Shown: positions 50,726-60,101, counted from the stretch's first letter. The stretch: 64,000 nt of DNA from JAAYDI01 sp052034005 (GCA_052034005.1 JBPOJB010000009.1:1-64000), one strand, 5' to 3'. Notes: generated by a model from the letters alone, not told the origin. Translations and numbers: made by a program.

Positions 50726-53701
50726 TCAGGATCTGGGCACGGCGTGGCCGTTGGGAGGCGGCAACCGCAGATCCGCGCGTGGGAGCAGCGACGAGTAGTC
50801 GGGGAACCGGGGCAAGGCGGCCGGCGCGATCTCCAGATCTCCCACGAACCAGTCGCCGCTGCCACCCGGCTGGATGAAATCATCCAGTTGCTGACGGTCG
50901 GCGCTCTGCGCGGGAGGGAGCCAGGAGAAGACGGTGGCGGGCAGGAAGTTCCGCTCGCTGAACCAGCCTTGCGCGTCGTTGCCTCGCAGGTCGTCGAACG
51001 CGTACTCCTCGACCGTGCTCTGGTCATCGCTCGATTCGACTCGGAGCACGACGTTGGTGTTCTTGTAGAAGTTGTTGCTGCCGCCGATCAGGATCTGGCT
51101 GTCGGCCGAGGCCAGAGGACTCTGGCCGCGGAACAGGTACAGGGCCGTCGGCGGCCTTGTCAGCCGCGTGGCGAACAGGCAGGTCTGGGACTTGGCGGTC
51201 AGGCCGACCGGATAGGGCGCGTGGGAATCGGTGTGGACCAGGGCGATGCCGTGGTCGGCGAACACCAGGAGCCGTTTCAGTCCGAGCGTGACAGGGCCCA
51301 CGTCCCACGGCGGTTGGAACGCCGCGCCGCCCAGTTCGACGATCTGCTCCGAGCTGATGAACACCCCGTGCTCCCAGGTCAGCCAGAAGGGGCGCGCCTC
51401 GGCGGATCGCACCAGTGTCGTCTGGCCGCGCGCCGCGCAGTCGATCAGGCGGATCGTGGGCATGTCGCCCGGCGGTTGGAGGTCGTAGAGGAAACCGGCC
51501 AGCGCATCGACGGGCGCCAGATCGAACACCGCCACGGCCCGCTCGGCGGGTTGGCCATCGGGGCCGAGATTGCAGACGGTGAAGGTGCAGCGGCTGAACT
51601 CGACCTCGTCGACCGCGTCCAGCTGAAACAGCGATCGGTCCGAGGAGTCGTCGGCGTCGGCCGGGAATCGCAGATAGAAATGCGTATCGCGCCAGGTGAG
51701 CCGGCCGCGATGCACGCGGATCATCGCCCCCGGACTCGCCCCACCGGCGCCGTTGGACGGTTCCTCGCAAGCAATGATCGGGGCGAAACCGTCCGCCGGA
51801 CGGACGGTGAGCTTGCGCTGCGCGAAGCTGTCCAGGTCCAGCTCGATCGGGCGCAGCGCGCGAATGCCGTTGAACCGCAACCGGATCTCAGCCACGCTCT
51901 TCAGCTCCGCCGCCAGCGTGATCGCTTTTTCCAGCGAGCGGACGCACAGCATGCTCCGGTCCAACTGGACGTCGTCGTCCGACACGATCAGGATGTGAGG
52001 ATTGGTTACCTTCGCGCCGGCGGTACCCGCATCGGACCACGGCATGTCCGCCACCGGAGCGGCAGCCGCCGTGTGCTCGGTCGTCTCAGGCAGAGCGGGC
52101 GGGGTCGAGGTAGCGTTGGTGGCGGGCGGCGCCAGCCGCGACGCGGGCGTCTTATCGGCCGGCGCCGTTTGGCTCGACGGGGCCTCGGGCGCGGGTTTCG
52201 GTGTGTCGAGCGTGTTGGGTGCCACCGTCTCGGCGGCGCCGCCGGGCGGACCGGCAGAGGCCGGCATGCCGGTGCCGGGCGCCCTGTGGGCTCCAGCCGG
52301 TTCCGGCGACCTGTCGCGCGGCACTTGGGGCGGAGAGGCGCCGTTGGGGACCGACGCGTCGCCGGGCGTTTTGTGGACGGGCACCTTGCCCGTGACCTGG
52401 TTCGGCATCGATTCGACAGCTGCCGCCGTCTCGCGGCGAGGGGCCAGTCGCGGGTCCGGCGGCGGCGCATCCGGGGCGCGGTCGAGCCAGCTCTGGATCA
52501 GCACGACCGCGGCCAGCACACAGGCCGGCGCGATCCAGGGAACATGGCGGACCCACCAGGCGGCTTGGGGCTGCGTGGGTGAGAGCCAGATCGTGCTGCT
52601 GGCCGTGATGGCCGTCAGGTTCAGGCGATCGGCCAGCAGCAGCAGCTCGCCGATCAGATCGCGCGGCGTCTGGAAACGCTGATCCGGCTGTTTGGCCAGC
52701 ATCCGCTTGACCACGGCGGCGATCTCCGGAGGCAGATCCGGCCGCGCTTCGAGCACGTCCGGCGGCTCCTCGCTGCTGTGGCTCAGCAGCTTCTGCAGCA
52801 CGGTGCCTTCCGGGAACGGCGGCTGGCCGGTGAGCATGAAGAACAGCGTGCAGCCGAGCGAGTACAGGTCGCTCCGCACATCCGTGTTGCGCGGATCGCG
52901 CGCCTGCTCCGGCGAAATGTAGTCGAACGTGCCCAACGTGACGCCGCTGGCCGTCAGGTCTTCCGCCGGGGACTCCACGTGGTGCAGTCGTGCCAGCCCC
53001 ATGTCCACCAGCTTCGCACGACCATCGAGCATGATCAGAATGTTCGACGGCTTGATGTCGCGATGGATCACGTCGCGCTGGGACGCATGGTCCAACGCCT
53101 CGGCCATCTGGAGCGTGTATCGGATCGCGTCTTCCAGCGACAGCGGACCGTTATGTTCCACCAGATCGCGCACGTTGACGCCTTCGATGTACTCGAAGAC
53201 GATATAGTTCCACCCCTTGTCCTCGCCCACGTAGTACACGCGCGCAATGTTCGGGTGGTCCAACCGGGCCGCACTCTGCGCCTCGTTGCGAAACCGCCGC
53301 AGCGTCTCTTCGGTCGTCTCGTCGCGCGACACGACCTTCACAGCCACCGTGCGCCCCAACATCGTGTCCGTCGCGCGGAATACGGCCCCCATCCCGCCCC
53401 CACCCACGAACTCCTCGAGCTGGAAGTGCCCGAGCTGTTCGCCGGTCAGCGCCGAACCCATCTCGAACGGACTGGCCGCCCGCAAAAAGGCCGGCGCCGA
53501 CACTGGAGGACGCCGCGAAATGACCGTCTTCTGACTGTCGGATGATCCGCCCACTGACCGGACGCCCGTCGCGGACCCCCCCGCCTCCGCCCCTTCCAGC
53601 GGCTGCCCGACCGCCGGATCGGGACCGACTTCCGGCGGGCCGGTGGCGGGCACCGACGCAGCGTCAGTTCGTGGTTGCGGGAGGGGATGTTCGTCAGACA
53701 C
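50726..53701 (-). CDS. Transmembrane Ser/Thr protein kinase (Pkn-type) with large exported half
   Basis: 991 aa. The cytoplasmic kinase domain (about 92-360) has GGGGMGAVF, Lys122 in VAVKVV, HRDIKPSN (213-220, catalytic Asp215), DMGLAR (233-238; DFG as DMG) and SPEQARD. A single transmembrane helix lies at about 388-404. Then comes a Pro/Ala/Thr-rich linker (about 410-560) and a C-terminal region with beta-helix-like sequence (RLRFNGIRALRPIELDLD, LTVRPADGFAPIIAC). The kinase is predicted to be active. The start is uncertain: GTG 53701 gives MSDEHPLP; a later Met (81) would also keep the kinase. The strong promoter at 53846-53874 lies upstream. Extracytoplasmic signal unknown; a wall or polysaccharide ligand is a guess. 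Confidence 0.92.
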   Translation of the reverse strand: MSDEHPLPQPRTDAASVPATGPPEVGPDPAVGQPLEGAEAGGSATGVRSVGGSSDSQKTVISRRPPVSAPAFLRAASPFEMGSALTGEQLGHFQLEEFVGGGGMGAVFRATDTMLGRTVAVKVVSRDETTEETLRRFRNEAQSAARLDHPNIARVYYVGEDKGWNYIVFEYIEGVNVRDLVEHNGPLSLEDAIRYTLQMAEALDHASQRDVIHRDIKPSNILIMLDGRAKLVDMGLARLHHVESPAEDLTASGVTLGTFDYISPEQARDPRNTDVRSDLYSLGCTLFFMLTGQPPFPEGTVLQKLLSHSSEEPPDVLEARPDLPPEIAAVVKRMLAKQPDQRFQTPRDLIGELLLLADRLNLTAITASSTIWLSPTQPQAAWWVRHVPWIAPACVLAAVVLIQSWLDRAPDAPPPDPRLAPRRETAAAVESMPNQVTGKVPVHKTPGDASVPNGASPPQVPRDRSPEPAGAHRAPGTGMPASAGPPGGAAETVAPNTLDTPKPAPEAPSSQTAPADKTPASRLAPPATNATSTPPALPETTEHTAAAAPVADMPWSDAGTAGAKVTNPHILIVSDDDVQLDRSMLCVRSLEKAITLAAELKSVAEIRLRFNGIRALRPIELDLDSFAQRKLTVRPADGFAPIIACEEPSNGAGGASPGAMIRVHRGRLTWRDTHFYLRFPADADDSSDRSLFQLDAVDEVEFSRCTFTVCNLGPDGQPAERAVAVFDLAPVDALAGFLYDLQPPGDMPTIRLIDCAARGQTTLVRSAEARPFWLTWEHGVFISSEQIVELGGAAFQPPWDVGPVTLGLKRLLVFADHGIALVHTDSHAPYPVGLTAKSQTCLFATRLTRPPTALYLFRGQSPLASADSQILIGGSNNFYKNTNVVLRVESSDDQSTVEEYAFDDLRGNDAQGWFSERNFLPATVFSWLPPAQSADRQQLDDFIQPGGSGDWFVGDLEIAPAALPRFPDYSSLLPRADLRLPPPNGHAVPRS

Positions 53702-53845
53702 CGAAAAGCCACATGTCTTTCTGGGGGCCCCGAGCAGGCGGGCATCAGCGCACAGCTACTCGCGATGGTTGCACAACGCGCGTTGCCCACCATCGACGCC
53801 GGACCCCCGGGGTCGAGCCGACTTGCCATGATGAGGCACCCGACT

Positions 53846-53874
53846 ATTGTACCTTGGCGGGCCCCGACCGTCAA
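53846..53874 (-). promoter_or_regulatory. Promoter for the Ser/Thr kinase
   Basis: TTGACG (53869-53874) and TACAAT (53846-53851) with a 17-bp spacer, the best sigma70-like match in the window; the transcript leader would be about 138 nt. Confidence 0.65.
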
Positions 53875-53949
53875 TTATTAAAGCCGTTGGGGGTTTGAAC
53901 TTACGTCGAACGACGGCGACCGGCGGGCATGCTCGGCGCCGGGCAAGTG

Positions 53950-53977
53950 CTTCCCTCGCTTACGCTTCCGGTTACCA
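53950..53977. repeat. Short SLTL-type planctomycete intergenic repeat
   Basis: This 28-bp stretch resembles a short dispersed repeat in planctomycete genomes whose translation reads SLTL followed by RVT or PVT. Identification is from memory and only one copy is visible here. Confidence 0.3.
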
Positions 53978-54059
53978 TGGATCGCCGGAGTCGGGCCCGG
54001 CCGACACATCGTAGTCCGCAGTCCCGGAGGCCGATGGCGAAATGCCGTCGTGATCGCAC

Positions 54060-55241
54060 ATGCATACTTGCATCCCGTTGCTGGCACTGGCCGTGGTATG
54101 GTCCGCCCCGGGCGCTGAAGTGTCGGAGGCGCCTTTCTATCGGGCTGAGCTGGTATTTCCGCTGCGCGCAGACCACAACCATGCGCCGGGCATCGTTGCG
54201 TGCCCCGATGGCACGTTGCTCGCGTCGTGGTATCGCGGATCGGGGGAACGTTCGGCGGACGATGTGGCCGTGTTCGGGTCGCGCTTGCGACCGGGCAGAG
54301 AGTCGTGGGACGAACCGTTCCTGATGGCGGACACGCCCGGCTTTCCCGACTGCAACACGTGCATGATGATCGATGACCAGCGACGGCTATGGTTGTTCTG
54401 GCCGACGATCATCGCCAACAGTTGGGAATCGTGCCTGACCAACTACCGCGTTGCGAGTCGGTATGAGGCGCCCAACCCGCCGCAGTGGGAGCGTGGAGGC
54501 CTGATCCTGCTCAAGCCGGCCGACTTCCGTACCCCGGCGCTCGAACTGCTGGATCAGCTGGTTGCCCAGGCGCCGGACCTGGTGAAGCAGGTGGATCCTG
54601 AAGAGCTCAAGCAAGTGCGGGAGCGTCTGGATTCCAAGCTCTATCAGCGATTAGGTTGGCAACCGCGCTGCAAACCGACGGTCTTGCCGAGCGGTCGGAT
54701 CTTGTTGCCTCTGTACACCGACACGTTTTCCATCTCGATCATGGCCGTCTCCGATGACGGCGGTGAAACCTGGAACGCCAGTGCGCCGCTGATCGGTTGG
54801 GGCAACATCCAGCCGTCCGTTCTGCGCCGCGACGATGGGACGCTGGTCGCGTATATGCGTGAAAACGGGCCGCGCGGGCGGATCCGCGTTTCCGAGTCGC
54901 GCGACGATGGGCTGACCTGGGGCCCGGTCGGCGTCACGGCGTTGCCCAACCCCGGCTCGGGATTGGACGGCGTCCGCTTGACCAACGGGCATTGGGCATT
55001 GGTCTACAACGACACGACCCAGGGCCGCCGGAGTCTGGCCATCTCGATCTCGGACGACGAGGGGGCCACGTGGAAATGGACACGCCATCTCGAGCGTCAT
55101 GACGCGGGCGCGTACCACTATCCGGCCGTCATTCAGGACGCACAGGGGCGAATCCATGTCATCTACAGCTATTTCGTGGACGAAGGGAAGAGCATGAAGC
55201 ATGCCGCGCTCAACCAATCGTGGGTCCAACAAGGCGACTGA
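54060..55241 (+). CDS. Secreted exo-alpha-sialidase-like (BNR repeat) protein
   Basis: 393 aa. A short signal (MHTCIPLLALAVVWSAPGAEV) is followed by a six-bladed propeller typical of sialidases: an N-terminal FPLRADHNHAPGIV (RIP-like Arg region), blades such as GTLLASWYRGSGE and three Asp boxes, SDDGGETW, SRDDGLTW and SDDEGATW. Glu and Tyr nucleophile residues expected of an active neuraminidase cannot be placed confidently. Planctomycete genomes have many such proteins and not all cleave sialic acid; other sugars are possible. It points away from the kinase gene and is followed by the hybrid histidine kinase gene, 205 bp downstream. Confidence 0.85.
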   Translation: MHTCIPLLALAVVWSAPGAEVSEAPFYRAELVFPLRADHNHAPGIVACPDGTLLASWYRGSGERSADDVAVFGSRLRPGRESWDEPFLMADTPGFPDCNTCMMIDDQRRLWLFWPTIIANSWESCLTNYRVASRYEAPNPPQWERGGLILLKPADFRTPALELLDQLVAQAPDLVKQVDPEELKQVRERLDSKLYQRLGWQPRCKPTVLPSGRILLPLYTDTFSISIMAVSDDGGETWNASAPLIGWGNIQPSVLRRDDGTLVAYMRENGPRGRIRVSESRDDGLTWGPVGVTALPNPGSGLDGVRLTNGHWALVYNDTTQGRRSLAISISDDEGATWKWTRHLERHDAGAYHYPAVIQDAQGRIHVIYSYFVDEGKSMKHAALNQSWVQQGD

Positions 55242-55387
55242 CCGCGCGTGCGCGAGGGTCCGCCCACATGGTGGCCGGGGTCGATGCGGGTGGCCGACAT
55301 GCTCTGGGATGCTCTGGGGCTCCCGGGCCCGGCCGGGTCGCTGGGGCGGGTGCGCGACGGCCTAGCGCCGCGCGGGCGGCAACTTGG

Positions 55388-55393
55388 TACAAT
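55388..55393 (+). promoter_or_regulatory. Candidate -10 (TACAAT) for the hybrid histidine kinase
   Basis: TACAAT is 54 nt upstream of the ATG; no clear -35 is visible in the GC-rich spacer. Confidence 0.3.
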
Positions 55394-55446
55394 TGCGCGT
55401 CTGGGAGGTTGGGAGAAACGGAACGCGCGGGTCAGAGGAGACTCCC

Positions 55447-58032
55447 ATGACGGGCAGTGAACCTTTCGAAGCGGGCGGACGAGGCGTCCCGGGCCCGGTT
55501 CCGGGCGATCGCGAGCGGGGCGCCGCGCCGGTTTCCGATCCGCACCTGGGCGATTCGGAGGTGCGGTACCGTCAGCTCTTCGAGACGACGGGCGACGCGA
55601 TCATGCTGTTGGATGCCCATGGCTTTCTGGACTGCAACCAGGCCACGTTGGCCATGTTCGGCTGCCGCACGAAGGAAGACCTGCTGTCGAAGCATCCCAG
55701 CGAGTTCTCGCCGCCGCAGCAGCCGGACGGCACCGACTCACGCGCGGCCGCCGATGCGCGGATCGCGCTGGCATACCGTGACGGCACGGCGCGGTTCGAA
55801 TGGACGCACCGGCGCAGCGACGGCGCCGACTTCGACGCCGATGTGCTGTTGGCGCGAATCGACTTGCAGGACCGCAGCATCTTGCAGGCGGTCGTGCGGG
55901 ACATTACGGCGCGCAAACGAGTGGAACGGGAGCTGCGCGAAGTCCAAGAGCAGTTGGAGCAGCGGGTCCAGCGGCGCACGGCGGCGCTGGCGGCGGCCAA
56001 CGAGGAGTTGCAGCGCGAGGTCGCGGAACGGCGGCGCGTCGAAAAGGAGCTGGCCTTCGAGCGGTTCCTGCTTGCGACCCTCATGCAGCATGCGCCGGAC
56101 TTCATCTACTTCAAGGACGGGCAGAGCCGGTTCCTCCGCATCAGCCAGGCCTTGGCGAAGTACTTCGGCCTGACCGACCCCGCGCAGGCGATCGGCAAGT
56201 CGGACGAAGACTTCTTCGACGCCGCGCGGGCCCAGCAGTACCGGGCGAACGAGCAGGAGATCATGCGGACGGGCAAGATGGTGGTGGGCAAGGAAGAGGA
56301 CCAGCTCCATCCGGACGGCCATGTCACGTGGATGCTGACCAACAAAGTCCCGCTGTACGGTCCGGACGGGAACATTCTGGGCACGTTCGGCATCTCGCGC
56401 GACATCACCGAGCGCAAACGGGCAGAGGCTCAGCTGCAGGTCGCAATCCAGGAAGCGCAGGCGGCCAACCGCGCCAAGAGCGATTTCCTGGCGAACATGA
56501 GCCACGAGATCCGTACGCCGATGAACGCGATCCTTGGCATGACCGAACTCGTGCTGGACACGCCGTTGACCGAGAACCAACGCGACTACCTGACCATGGT
56601 CCGGGACTCGGGTGAGTCGCTCTTGACCGTGATCAACGACATCCTGGACTTCTCGAAGGTCGAAGCCGGCAAGCTGGAACTGGACCTGGTCGCCTTCGAC
56701 GTCCGCGAACTGCTCGGCGATACCCTCAAATCGCTGGCCCTCCGCGCGCACGACCAGGGTCTGGAACTGGTGTGTCACATTCTGCCGGACGTGCCGGAGT
56801 GGCTGGTGGGTGATGCCGGCCGCCTGCGCCAGGTCGTGGTCAACCTGGTCGGCAACGCGTTGAAGTTCACCGAGGAAGGCGAAGTCGTGCTGGAGGTCGC
56901 CGTGCAGCAGTGGACCGACGCGGGGGTCCGTCTGCACTGCATGGTGACGGACACCGGGGTCGGCATCCCGGAAGCCAAGCAGGAGACGGTCTTCCGCGCG
57001 TTCGAGCAGGCGGACAGTTCCACCACGCGCCGGCACGCCGGGACCGGGCTCGGATTGGCCATCTGTTCGCGCCTGGTGGCGGCCATGGGGGGCGAGATCT
57101 GGGTGCAGAGCGTCGTGGGGCAGGGCAGCACGTTCCATTTCACGGCGGCCTTCGGCGTCTCACCCACCCCGCCGCCGCGGATGCGCGCCGCCCGCCGCGC
57201 CGTGATGGATGGCACGCGCGTGTTGATCGTGGACGACAACGCCACCAACCGCTTGATCCTCGAAGAGATGCTCTGCAACTGGCGGCTGCGTCCCGCCGTG
57301 GCCGCCACGGTCCCCGACGCCATGGCCATGCTTCGCGCGGCCCACGCCGGCGGCCAGCCGTACGAGCTGGTACTGACCGATGCGAATATGCCGGATATCG
57401 ATGGATTCACGCTCGTTGAGCAGATCAAGCAGGACGCGGCGCTCGGCAGCACCGTGATCATGATGCTCACCTCCGGCGGCCGGTCGGGAGACGTCGCCCG
57501 CTGCGAGCGGCTGCAGGTGGCCGCGTACCTGCTCAAGCCGGTCAAGCAGTCGGAGCTCTTCGACGCGATCGCCCTGGCACTGGGCATTTCGACGCCCGTC
57601 GACGCGGAGGCTGTCGCAGGCGACGTGATGCCCAGCGAGATCGCGCGGCCGCTGCAGATCCTGTTGGCCGAAGACAGCCTGGTGAACCAGAAGCTGGCGA
57701 TCGGCCTGCTCCAGAAGTTCGGCCACCAGGTGGATGTGGTGGCCGACGGCCGCGCCGCGCTGGCCGCCGTCGAGTCGCGACGTTACGACCTGGTGCTGAT
57801 GGACATCCAGATGCCCGAGATGGACGGTCTGGAGGCCACGCGAGCCATCCGCGCCAAAGAACGGCAACAGGGCGGACACCTGCCGATCGTGGCCATGACG
57901 GCCCACGCCATGAAAGGAGATCGCGAGCGCTGCCTGGATGCGGGCATGGACAGCTACGTCGCCAAACCGATCCGAGCCCAGGAGCTGTTCCTGGCCATCG
58001 CCCGAGTGCTCCCGGAGCCCGATGCCGACTGA
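55447..58032 (+). CDS. Hybrid histidine kinase with two PAS and two receiver domains
   Basis: 861 aa, no membrane segment. AGAGGAG lies 6 nt before ATG 55447. Order: PAS 1 (about 38-155), a coiled coil (155-205), PAS 2 (208-325), a HisKA domain with His353 in ANMSHEIRTPMNAILG, a HATPase with N-box NLVGNALKF, DTGVGI and GTGLGLAI, a receiver with phospho-acceptor Asp645 (VLTDANMPD), and a second receiver with Asp786 (VLMDIQMPEMDG). Both receivers have the C-terminal Lys (LLKPV, VAKPI). There is no HPt domain, so phosphorelay to another protein is likely. The soluble nature and PAS pair suggest a cytosolic signal (redox or ligand). Neighbours: sialidase-like gene upstream, convergent Gfo/Idh gene downstream. 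Confidence 0.95.
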   Translation: MTGSEPFEAGGRGVPGPVPGDRERGAAPVSDPHLGDSEVRYRQLFETTGDAIMLLDAHGFLDCNQATLAMFGCRTKEDLLSKHPSEFSPPQQPDGTDSRAAADARIALAYRDGTARFEWTHRRSDGADFDADVLLARIDLQDRSILQAVVRDITARKRVERELREVQEQLEQRVQRRTAALAAANEELQREVAERRRVEKELAFERFLLATLMQHAPDFIYFKDGQSRFLRISQALAKYFGLTDPAQAIGKSDEDFFDAARAQQYRANEQEIMRTGKMVVGKEEDQLHPDGHVTWMLTNKVPLYGPDGNILGTFGISRDITERKRAEAQLQVAIQEAQAANRAKSDFLANMSHEIRTPMNAILGMTELVLDTPLTENQRDYLTMVRDSGESLLTVINDILDFSKVEAGKLELDLVAFDVRELLGDTLKSLALRAHDQGLELVCHILPDVPEWLVGDAGRLRQVVVNLVGNALKFTEEGEVVLEVAVQQWTDAGVRLHCMVTDTGVGIPEAKQETVFRAFEQADSSTTRRHAGTGLGLAICSRLVAAMGGEIWVQSVVGQGSTFHFTAAFGVSPTPPPRMRAARRAVMDGTRVLIVDDNATNRLILEEMLCNWRLRPAVAATVPDAMAMLRAAHAGGQPYELVLTDANMPDIDGFTLVEQIKQDAALGSTVIMMLTSGGRSGDVARCERLQVAAYLLKPVKQSELFDAIALALGISTPVDAEAVAGDVMPSEIARPLQILLAEDSLVNQKLAIGLLQKFGHQVDVVADGRAALAAVESRRYDLVLMDIQMPEMDGLEATRAIRAKERQQGGHLPIVAMTAHAMKGDRERCLDAGMDSYVAKPIRAQELFLAIARVLPEPDAD

Positions 58033-58152
58033 ACACACCGCGCCGCAGTGGCCGTCGCGCGGGATCGCAGACCGAACCAGGATTGATCAACGGGCATCAG
58101 ACCCGCGCGTCACAGGGCGGATGCCGACCGTCGCGAGGCGGTCAGCCGGGAC

Positions 58153-59496
58153 TTACTGGAACTTCGTCACGCCGGGGATGGCGATCGGGTAGTTGCCGTC
58201 CGGGCCGGGCTGCGTAGGCGGCGGCGCATCGAACGCATACCGCGTCGGGTTCAGCTGGTGCTGCGAATGGAACGCCTGCTCCCAGGTGATCTCCTGGCCG
58301 GTGTGCGAGCACCAGGTCGCCATGAGCGCCAGCAAGCTGCTGCGCGCCATGTAGAGCCCGTTGTTGATCGGGGTGCCGGCGCGGATCGATGACAGCAAGG
58401 CCGCCTGCTCCAACTGGAAGCGGTTCCCCGCCGGGCCGTCGTACCGCCACGCGACCTCGCCCTCGATCCGGTTCTCCAGCAGGTTGCAGACTCCGCGCGT
58501 CCCGATCAGCAGATCCGAGATGTCCGCCTTCGTGAAGTTGATCTGACGGCAAAACGCGTACATGCGCACGCCGTCCCCATACTCGAACACCGTGGCGTGA
58601 TGGTCAAAGACGTCGCCGAAGGTCGGGCCCTTCCGCACCTCGCGCCCGCCCATCCCCCACGCGCAGATCGGCGGCACGTCGTGAAGCGCCCAAGCGCCCT
58701 TGTCCACGTTGTGTACGAGGTTCAAGCCGGGCAGGTCGGCGGACAGCCAGTTGAAGTCGTACCAGTTGTAGATCTGATACTCCATCTCGGTCATGCCATC
58801 CTTGCGCGCCAGGCTGCGGAGCGAGCCCGTATTGCAGACCTCTTGGATCGTGCGGATCTCGCCGATCGCCCCGTCGTGCACCCGCTTCATCGTCTCCCGC
58901 ACGCCCAGGTCATAACGCCAGGCCAGACCGGATACGACGCTCAACCCCTTCTGCCGGGCCAGCTCGGTCACCTCGAGCACCGACCGCACGCCCGGCGCGT
59001 CGACCGCGTGCGTCTTCTCGCAGAACACGTGCTTGCCCGCCTCGATCGCCGCCTTCAGGTAGATCGGCGTGAAGTGCGAGGGGACCGTGATCAGGACCAC
59101 GTCCAGGTCGCACGAGAGCAACTGGCGGTAGGCCTCGAAACCGACGAACCGACGTTCGGGCGGTACGTCCAGCTGGTCCGGCTGGATGGCCAGCAGGCCC
59201 TGCGCCATCCCGGCCCGCAACGATGCCAGACTCTCGTCAATCCGCCAGGCAAACGCGTCGGCCATCGCCACCAGCCGCGTTTGACGATCCACCGTCAACG
59301 CATCGCCCACCGCGCCGCTCCCCCGCCCGCCGCAACCGATCAGGCCGAGCCGCAACAGGTCGCCGCCCCCCGTGTGCACCGGGTGGGCCGCCGCCAGGCG
59401 CGTGACCGCCAACGCGGAGAGCGCCGTCGTCGATTGCTTCAGGAAACAACGGCGCGTACAGCGCGAGCCAGCTCGATCGTTCGTATGCTGCAGCAT
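58153..59496 (-). CDS. Tat-exported Gfo/Idh/MocA-family oxidoreductase
   Basis: 447 aa. ATG 59496 follows GGGAGG (6 nt). The N-terminus has the Tat motif TRRCFLKQS and a hydrophobic segment (about 20-37), so the folded NAD(P)-bound enzyme is exported. Rossmann motif GLIGCGGRGSGAVGDA is followed by AIEAGKHVFCEKTHAVD (the usual EKP appears as EKT) and the middle beta-sheet domain; the C-terminal part holds DHHATVFEYGDGVRMYAF. Such exported members oxidise glycosides at C3 to 3-keto-sugars, with cofactor recycling in the periplasm. Combined with the ThuA-DUF1080 protein at 31464 this would make a 3-keto-glycoside route (inference). Substrate unknown. Confidence 0.93.
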   Translation of the reverse strand: MLQHTNDRAGSRCTRRCFLKQSTTALSALAVTRLAAAHPVHTGGGDLLRLGLIGCGGRGSGAVGDALTVDRQTRLVAMADAFAWRIDESLASLRAGMAQGLLAIQPDQLDVPPERRFVGFEAYRQLLSCDLDVVLITVPSHFTPIYLKAAIEAGKHVFCEKTHAVDAPGVRSVLEVTELARQKGLSVVSGLAWRYDLGVRETMKRVHDGAIGEIRTIQEVCNTGSLRSLARKDGMTEMEYQIYNWYDFNWLSADLPGLNLVHNVDKGAWALHDVPPICAWGMGGREVRKGPTFGDVFDHHATVFEYGDGVRMYAFCRQINFTKADISDLLIGTRGVCNLLENRIEGEVAWRYDGPAGNRFQLEQAALLSSIRAGTPINNGLYMARSSLLALMATWCSHTGQEITWEQAFHSQHQLNPTRYAFDAPPPTQPGPDGNYPIAIPGVTKFQ

Positions 59497-59634
59497 CCTC
59501 CACCTCCCACCTCATTCCTCCGGCTACACGTCACAGGTCGAGACGGCCGCTGTGCGCCACCATAACGTGTTGGACCGATGTCGCAAGTGGGGAAACCGGC
59601 GGGCGGCGGAGGCCTCTCCACGGTGTCGTGCGGA

Positions 59635-59892
59635 TTACTCGACCAACTTGAACACCTTGTCGTGTTCCCGGGCGTGCTGGTCCACCTTGAATCCCACGCT
59701 CTGCCCCGCTGTCGCCTCCTCGACCGACTGGTTGTCGATCTGCATGGATGCGATCTGCTGCGTGAAGTCGCTCGTGTGGCCCTTGATGCGGACGGTATCG
59801 CCGACCCGCAACGAGCCTTGAGTGATCTGGACGCCTGCCACGTGGATCTTGCTGAAGTAATGGGTCACGGTGCCGACTTCGACTTCTGCCAT
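59635..59892 (-). CDS. Orphan EF-Tu domain-2-like protein
   Basis: 85 aa: MAEVEVGTVTHYFSKIHVAG and TLRVGDTVRIKGHTSDF-like beta-barrel motif, ending DKVFKLVE. It matches the small family annotated as translation elongation factor-like protein, which equals domain 2 of EF-Tu/IF2 with no GTPase. ATG 59892 has AGGAGGG at 8-nt spacing, and a strong promoter sits 42 nt upstream, so it is highly expressed as a single gene. Function is not established; RNA or ribosome binding is a guess from the fold. Confidence 0.88.
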   Translation of the reverse strand: MAEVEVGTVTHYFSKIHVAGVQITQGSLRVGDTVRIKGHTSDFTQQIASMQIDNQSVEEATAGQSVGFKVDQHAREHDKVFKLVE

Positions 59893-59933
59893 GGCTGCAC
59901 CCTCCTGATTCGAGACCGGAACGTCTGGGCCCC

Positions 59934-59962
59934 ATTATAGGGCCGTCGACTGCGGCGCGCAA
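59934..59962 (-). promoter_or_regulatory. Promoter for the EF-Tu domain-2-like gene
   Basis: TTGCGC (59957-59962) and TATAAT (59934-59939) with a 17-bp spacer, giving a leader of about 35 nt. Confidence 0.62.
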
Positions 59963-60101
59963 AGCAGTTGGCGCCGGCCGGGGTTCTCCAGCGCGGCTTC
60001 GACCACCAATGGCACGCCGTGCGGTGGTCTTTCCGCAGCCGACGCAGGTCGTCCCACGCGGGCCGGGCTCGGCCGCCCGGCCGGGCGGATTTCGGGCGCG
60101 G

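Larger units (their letters stand above)
53702..54059. other. Divergent spacer between the kinase and sialidase-like genes
   Basis: 358 bp. It holds the kinase promoter at 53846-53874, an AT-rich patch (CAATTATTAAAG at about 53872) and, at 53950-53977, the phrase CTTCCCTCGCTTACGCTTCC, which encodes the short peptide PSLTLPVT seen in spurious planctomycete proteins from a dispersed intergenic repeat (recalled, not checked). No gene supported. The sialidase-like ATG at 54060 has no strong SD site. Confidence 0.5.
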
